64,000 nucleotides of DNA from CAVYBY01 sp963766935 (GTDB taxonomy: Bacteria > Actinomycetota > UBA4738 > HRBIN12). The DNA lies in assembly GCA_963766935.1 (NCBI GenBank), contig CAVYBY010000002.1, positions 372,001 through 436,000 of the forward strand. Direction: 5' to 3'. Shown piece by piece: positions 60,714 to 64,000 of the stretch (its first letter is position 1; every line of letters starts with the position of its first letter). The translations under genes and the position numbers were made by a program. The notes beneath the pieces were generated by a model. That model was not told where the DNA came from, did no database searches, and saw only the letters and a list, made by a program, of their open reading frames with translations.

Positions 60714-61265
60714 ATGCGGGTCATCGCGGGGACGGCCAAGGGCGTTCGTCTGGGCGTCGTGCCGGCGGGCGTCCGGCCCGTGTCGGACCGTGCCCGCGAG
60801 GGCATGTTCTCGAGCCTTGCCGATGCCGTGCCCGGCGCGCGGGTGCTCGACCTGTTTGCCGGCACCGGGGCCCTCTCGATCGAGGCGCTCTCCCGCGGAG
60901 CGGAGTCGGCGGTGCTCGTGGAGCGCGACCGGGGCGCCGCCGCCTCGATCCGGGCCAATCTCGACCGGACCCGCTTCTCCGAGCGCGCCAGGGTGGTCGT
61001 CTCGACGGTGGAGGCGTTCCTCGGCGAACCAGCCTCCGCCGGACGGTTCGATCTGGTCTTCATGGACCCGCCGTATGACCTGGGCAGTCCCGGCCTCGAC
61101 GAGGTGTTCCGCGCCCTGGCGGGGGCGTCGGTCCTGGCCGGCGGGTTCACGGTGGTTTTGACCCGGGGTCAACGCAGTGATGGTCCGGTGCTTCCGCTAG
61201 ACTGGGCCGCTGCGAGGCGCCTGCAGTACGGCGACACCCTCGTCACCATGGTCCGGGAGGTGTGA
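60714..61265 (+). CDS. rsmD: 16S rRNA (guanine966-N2)-methyltransferase RsmD
   Basis: A 183-residue RsmD: MRVIAGTAKGVRLGVVPAG at the start, PVSDRAREGMFSSL, the SAM motif VLDLFAGTGALSIEALSRGA, and the catalytic FDLVFMDPPYDLG (DPPY). It methylates G966 of 16S rRNA in the small subunit. In actinobacteria rsmD lies between recG and coaD, as here. ATG 60714 has a -10 box seven bases upstream and no ribosome site. Confidence 0.94.
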   Translation: MRVIAGTAKGVRLGVVPAGVRPVSDRAREGMFSSLADAVPGARVLDLFAGTGALSIEALSRGAESAVLVERDRGAAASIRANLDRTRFSERARVVVSTVEAFLGEPASAGRFDLVFMDPPYDLGSPGLDEVFRALAGASVLAGGFTVVLTRGQRSDGPVLPLDWAAARRLQYGDTLVTMVREV

Positions 61266-61271
61266 ACCGGC

Positions 61272-61748
61272 GTGCGGGTCCTGTGTCCTGGGACGTTCGA
61301 TCCCGTGACGAACGGTCACCTCGACGTCATCGGAAGAGCCGGCGAGACGTTCGACGACGTCGTCGTGGGCGTCCTGGAGAACCCGGGCAAGGAGCCGCTG
61401 TTCTCTCTGGAGGAGCGCGTCTCCATGTTGGAGGAGGCCTGCGCCGGCATGTCGAACGTGCAGGTGGAGGGGTTTACCGGGCTCCTCGTTCAGTTTGCGA
61501 AGGACCGGGGTGCGACGGCGATCGTGAAAGGCCTGCGGGCGGTGTCCGACTACGAATACGAGATCCAGATGGCCCAGATGAACCACCGGCTGGGCGGCAT
61601 CGAGACGCTGTTCATGTCGACGAGCCCCAAGTGGTCGTTCCTGTCGTCCTCGCTCGTCAAAGAGGTCACGCGGTTCGGCGGCGAGGTCGAGGGCCTCGTC
61701 CCCGACCTCGTGCGGAAGCGGCTTCTCGATCGGCTGGGAGCCCACTGA
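61272..61748 (+). CDS. coaD: Phosphopantetheine adenylyltransferase
   Basis: A 158-residue CoaD. The nucleotidyltransferase motif GTFDPVTNGHLD lies at the N-terminus, AIVKGLRAVSDYEYEIQMAQ in the middle, and SSSLVKEVTRFGG near the end. It catalyses the fourth step of coenzyme A synthesis. GTG 61272 is six bases after rsmD. The next gene overlaps its stop by one base (TGATG). Confidence 0.96.
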   Translation: MRVLCPGTFDPVTNGHLDVIGRAGETFDDVVVGVLENPGKEPLFSLEERVSMLEEACAGMSNVQVEGFTGLLVQFAKDRGATAIVKGLRAVSDYEYEIQMAQMNHRLGGIETLFMSTSPKWSFLSSSLVKEVTRFGGEVEGLVPDLVRKRLLDRLGAH

Positions 61749-62314
61749 TGGATCTGGCCGGCCGGTTGCAGCAGCTCGAGGAGATCGTGCGCGAGGCGAA
61801 GTCGATGCCGTTGTCGTCGTCCGCGCTCGTCAACCGCGAGGAGATCCTCGAGATGCTGACGGCGATGCAGGAGGACCTGCCAGACGAGATCAAGCAGGCC
61901 CGCTGGATCGTCAAGGATCGCGAGGACCTGCTCGACAAGGCCCGGACGGAGGGCGACCGCATCGTCGAGCAGGCGCAGCAGGAGCAGCTCCGCATGGCCC
62001 GCCAGCAGGAAGTCGCGCGGGCGGCGGGGGAGGAGGCAGAGCGCATCCTGCACGATGCGGAGCTCCGCGCCGAGTCGATGCAGCGCGAGGCCGAGGACTA
62101 CGTCGACGCCAAGCTGGCGCAACTCGAGATCGCGCTCCGCAAGATCCTCGAGGAGTCGCAGACCTCGACCAAGTCGCTGGCGCGGACGCTGGATCAGATC
62201 GAGGCGGGCCGCGACCGGCTGCGCTCGGGTGCCGCGAACGTCGCCGAGCAGGAGTTCTCCCCGCAGCAGGACGCCGGGTTGTCCCAGGACCTGTTTGACG
62301 AGGAGGACCGATGA
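61748..62314 (+). CDS. DivIVA-like coiled-coil protein
   Basis: A 188-residue, strongly charged helical protein. DLPDEIKQARWIVKDREDLL opens a long heptad-rich coiled coil (about residues 45-165) with many E, Q, R and A. There is no membrane segment. Its plan and place between coaD and the DUF177 gene match actinobacterial proteins related to DivIVA/Wag31 that sit near the cell pole or septum (for example M. tuberculosis Rv2927c). It is translated through TGATG coupling with coaD. Confidence 0.8.
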   Translation: MDLAGRLQQLEEIVREAKSMPLSSSALVNREEILEMLTAMQEDLPDEIKQARWIVKDREDLLDKARTEGDRIVEQAQQEQLRMARQQEVARAAGEEAERILHDAELRAESMQREAEDYVDAKLAQLEIALRKILEESQTSTKSLARTLDQIEAGRDRLRSGAANVAEQEFSPQQDAGLSQDLFDEEDR

Positions 62315-62835
62315 CCCTCGACACCATCGACGTGCGCGATCTCGTCGGCAATCCCGGCGCATTTCGCGAGCACACCCTGCGCGGCACCCTCGAGGGGCTC
62401 GGGAACGAGGTCGCGAGCCTCCGCGAGGACACGCCCGTCGTGGGCGACCTGCTGCTCGAGTCGGTCGTCGAGGGCATCCTCGTCTCGGGCCGGCTGCGCG
62501 GCACCATGGACCTTCGGTGCGCCCGCTGTCTGCAGCAGTTCGAGCGGCCGGTCCAGGTCGAGGTCGCCGAGCGATTCGTCGCGGACCCCGACGACGAGGA
62601 ATACCGGCTCGAGCCGGAGGGCCTGCTGGAGCCCGAGCAGATGGTAAGAGACGCCGTCGGCCTCGAGCTGCCGTTCTCGCCGCTTTGCCGCGAGGACTGC
62701 CTCGGGCTGTGCGAGGTCTGCGGCGGCGATCGCAACGCCGGCGAATGTCCGGGGCACGATCGGATCGACCCGCGGTGGGGCGCGCTGGAGCACGCATTCG
62801 ACGGGCTCGACGTACAGGGCCGGAGCCAGAACTGA
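62311..62835 (+). CDS. DUF177 (YceD) family protein
   Basis: A 174-residue DUF177 protein with VEGILVSGRLRGTMDLRCARCLQQFERPV in the core, cited as TMDLRCARCLQQFERPV. The four cysteine sites (CARC, then CREDC and CEVC) suggest a zinc or metal site. YceD proteins accompany rpmF and are tied to 23S rRNA or large-subunit biogenesis in bacteria. It overlaps the upstream gene by ATGA and is followed by rpmF 31 bases later. Confidence 0.93.
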   Translation: MTLDTIDVRDLVGNPGAFREHTLRGTLEGLGNEVASLREDTPVVGDLLLESVVEGILVSGRLRGTMDLRCARCLQQFERPVQVEVAERFVADPDDEEYRLEPEGLLEPEQMVRDAVGLELPFSPLCREDCLGLCEVCGGDRNAGECPGHDRIDPRWGALEHAFDGLDVQGRSQN

Positions 62836-62866
62836 TCCAGGAACCGACAACGAGAGGAATCCGAGC

Positions 62867-63043
62867 ATGGCCGTTCCGAAGAAGAAGCAGAGCAAGGCAC
62901 GCACCGCGAAACGGCGGTCCACCTGGAAAGCCGAGGTGCCGTCGTACAGCGAGTGCCCCCAGTGCCACCAGGCGAAGCTGCCGCACCGCGTGTGCGGCAA
63001 CTGTGGCTACTACGCGGGGAGGCCCGCCGTGGAGGTCGAGTAG
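62867..63043 (+). CDS. rpmF: 50S ribosomal protein L32
   Basis: A 58-residue protein: MAVPKKKQSKARTAKRRSTW, then a zinc ribbon with C30, C33, C43 and C46 (CPQC and CGNC). Length and pattern are standard for L32. gagaggaat precedes ATG 62867. The DUF177-rpmF-rnc order is conserved in many bacteria. Confidence 0.97.
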   Translation: MAVPKKKQSKARTAKRRSTWKAEVPSYSECPQCHQAKLPHRVCGNCGYYAGRPAVEVE

Positions 63044-63047
63044 GCGC

Positions 63048-63785
63048 GTGAGCCGGGCTCCCACCGAGGTGCCGATCGAGTCCCTCGACCGCGCTCTCGG
63101 GATCGTGTTTCGGGACCGGTCGCTGCGTGAGGCGGCGCTGACGCATCGCTCCTGGGCATTCGAGCACGGGCTGACCGTGACGAATGAGCGCCTCGAGTTC
63201 CTCGGCGACTCCGTTCTCGGGCTCGTCGTGACCGACATGTCCTACGCGAGCTATCCGGACATGCCCGAGGGGCAGCTCGCGAAGCTGCGCGCCGCGATCG
63301 TCAACATGACGGCCCTCGCCGACGTCGCCCGCTCCCTCGGGCTCGGCTCGATGGTGTTCCTGGGCAAGGGCGAGGAGCTCTCGGGCGGCCGGGACAAGTC
63401 CAGCATCCTCGCCGACGGGCTCGAGGCCGTGTTCGGCGCGGTCTACCTGGACCAGGGGCTCGACGCCTGCCGCACGGTCATCGAACGCCTCTTCCGGCCG
63501 CGGATGCAGGCGTACGTGCGCGGCGAGGGAGACCGCGACTTCAAGACGATCCTGCAGGAGCTCTCGTCGCAGGAGCTGCACACGATGCCGGAGTACCGGA
63601 TCGACCAGCGCGGCCCCGACCACGAGAAGGAGTTCACCGCCACGGTGATCCTGCACGGCGAGCCCATGGGGACCGGGACCGGCCGGTCCAAGAAGGAGGC
63701 GGAGCAGCAGGCGGCGCGCGAGGCCTACGCGCGCATCGCGCCGCACCCCGAGGACGAGTTGCGCCCCGATGTGGGGGATCGCTGA
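63048..63785 (+). CDS. rnc: Ribonuclease III
   Basis: A 245-residue RNase III. The catalytic domain holds the signature NERLEFLGDSVLGLVVTD with the acidic active-site residues, and ILADGLEAVFGAVYLDQG. The C-terminal double-stranded-RNA-binding domain runs from DFKTILQELSSQ to SKKEAEQQAAREAY. It processes rRNA precursors and other duplex RNA. Start GTG 63048, 4 bases after rpmF. Confidence 0.96.
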   Translation: MSRAPTEVPIESLDRALGIVFRDRSLREAALTHRSWAFEHGLTVTNERLEFLGDSVLGLVVTDMSYASYPDMPEGQLAKLRAAIVNMTALADVARSLGLGSMVFLGKGEELSGGRDKSSILADGLEAVFGAVYLDQGLDACRTVIERLFRPRMQAYVRGEGDRDFKTILQELSSQELHTMPEYRIDQRGPDHEKEFTATVILHGEPMGTGTGRSKKEAEQQAAREAYARIAPHPEDELRPDVGDR

Positions 63786-64000
63786 TGGAGCTGCCCGAGG
63801 TCGAGGTCATGCGTCGCGATCTGGAGCGCGACGTCGTCGGCCGGCGCATCAAGGACGCGGAAGTGACGTCCTCGCGAAACGCGATGCGGGCGGTGCGGCG
63901 TCACCGCACGCGCAAGGAGTTCACGTCGCGGCTCATCGGGCGCAAGATCACCAAGGTCGAGCGCCGCGGCAAGTACGTGCTGATGCAGCTCGACGACGGC
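63785..64000 (+). CDS. mutM: Formamidopyrimidine-DNA glycosylase family protein, N-terminal fragment
   Basis: The first 72 codons are seen before the window ends. MELPEVEVMRRDLERDVVG matches the Fpg/MutM N-terminus, and RRGKYVLMQLDDG is the following lysine-bearing motif. In Fpg the residue after the start methionine is proline, the catalytic nucleophile (M-P-E-L-P-E). Here proline is missing and the protein reads M-E-L-P-E. ATG 63785 overlaps the rnc stop by one base. No alternative start gives the proline. Confidence 0.85.
   Translation, partial: MELPEVEVMRRDLERDVVGRRIKDAEVTSSRNAMRAVRRHRTRKEFTSRLIGRKITKVERRGKYVLMQLDDG

Overview
The window is high-GC DNA with dense, mostly co-oriented genes, many GTG starts and 1-4 base GTGA/ATGA/TGATG overlaps. 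Gene content points to Actinomycetota: a DUF222/HNH (13E12-type) protein with an actinobacterial LexA box, F420 biosynthesis (cofC), a MutT1-like Nudix/histidine-phosphatase fusion beside ppk1, a CYTH-CHAD protein, and promoters that look leaderless (TAnnnT, about 7 bases, then the start codon). The right third keeps a gene order known from Mycobacterium and Streptomyces: FAH-family gene then gltX, tRNA-Glu(CTC) and tRNA-Gln(CTG), ppk1/mutT1/hup, cofC, ddl, thiL-thiD-rpmB-recG-rsmD-coaD, and DUF177-rpmF-rnc-mutM. Red-type RuBisCO and a Thermus-like long isocitrate dehydrogenase suggest a deep-branching soil or sediment lineage rather than a classical actinomycete. The exact taxon cannot be read from the sequence.

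Layout. 0-8.2 kb: the end of an MFS transporter, a 20-bp palindrome, an FAD oxidoreductase plus GcvT/DmdA-like pair, YqgE, a methyltransferase, ilvE and an M1 aminopeptidase. 8.2-20.5 kb: an accessory catabolic block with aldehyde dehydrogenase, class III extradiol dioxygenase, APC permease, PLP decarboxylase, MarR, two P450s, an AhpD-like protein, a glutamine-synthetase-family enzyme and a methyltransferase. Three promoters in this block share a conspicuous motif. 20.6-24.4 kb: a SHOCT protein, a cyclase-like protein, an SRPBCC protein, a nucleotidyltransferase and a LysR/CbbR regulator. 24.4-27.4 kb: cbbR<>cbbL-cbbS-cbbX. 27.4-34.3 kb: a MetE-like protein, the SOS-controlled HNH gene, two FAH-family hydrolases, an acetoacetate-decarboxylase-like protein, a PAS protein and gltX. 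34.5-40.6 kb: a dipeptide/oligopeptide ABC transporter with a 15-bp stem-loop after the binding-protein gene. 40.6-64 kb: the conserved core block, with polyphosphate metabolism, icd, HU, cofC, bioY, plsC, a sulfur amino-acid enzyme, ddl, pckA, thiL/thiD, a 27-bp tandem repeat, rpmB, recG, rsmD, coaD, DUF177, rpmF, rnc and a partial mutM.

How the genes work together. The extradiol dioxygenase, semialdehyde dehydrogenase and FAH-family hydrolases look like parts of a homoprotocatechuate-type meta-cleavage route. The decarboxylase, permease, P450s and glutamine-synthetase-like enzyme could feed aromatic amines or related compounds into it (inference). RuBisCO with its activase and regulator gives the carboxylation step of the Calvin cycle, but no phosphoribulokinase is present here.

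Quality caution. Several genes are broken while their protein motifs stay intact: gltX (nine frame switches in about 770 bp), the hypothetical gene at 14.1-14.9 kb with the adjoining P450 stop, recG (two compensating shifts) and the second dipeptide ATPase (one in-frame TAG). Sequence or assembly error is the simplest explanation, so these should not be read as biological gene loss without re-sequencing.
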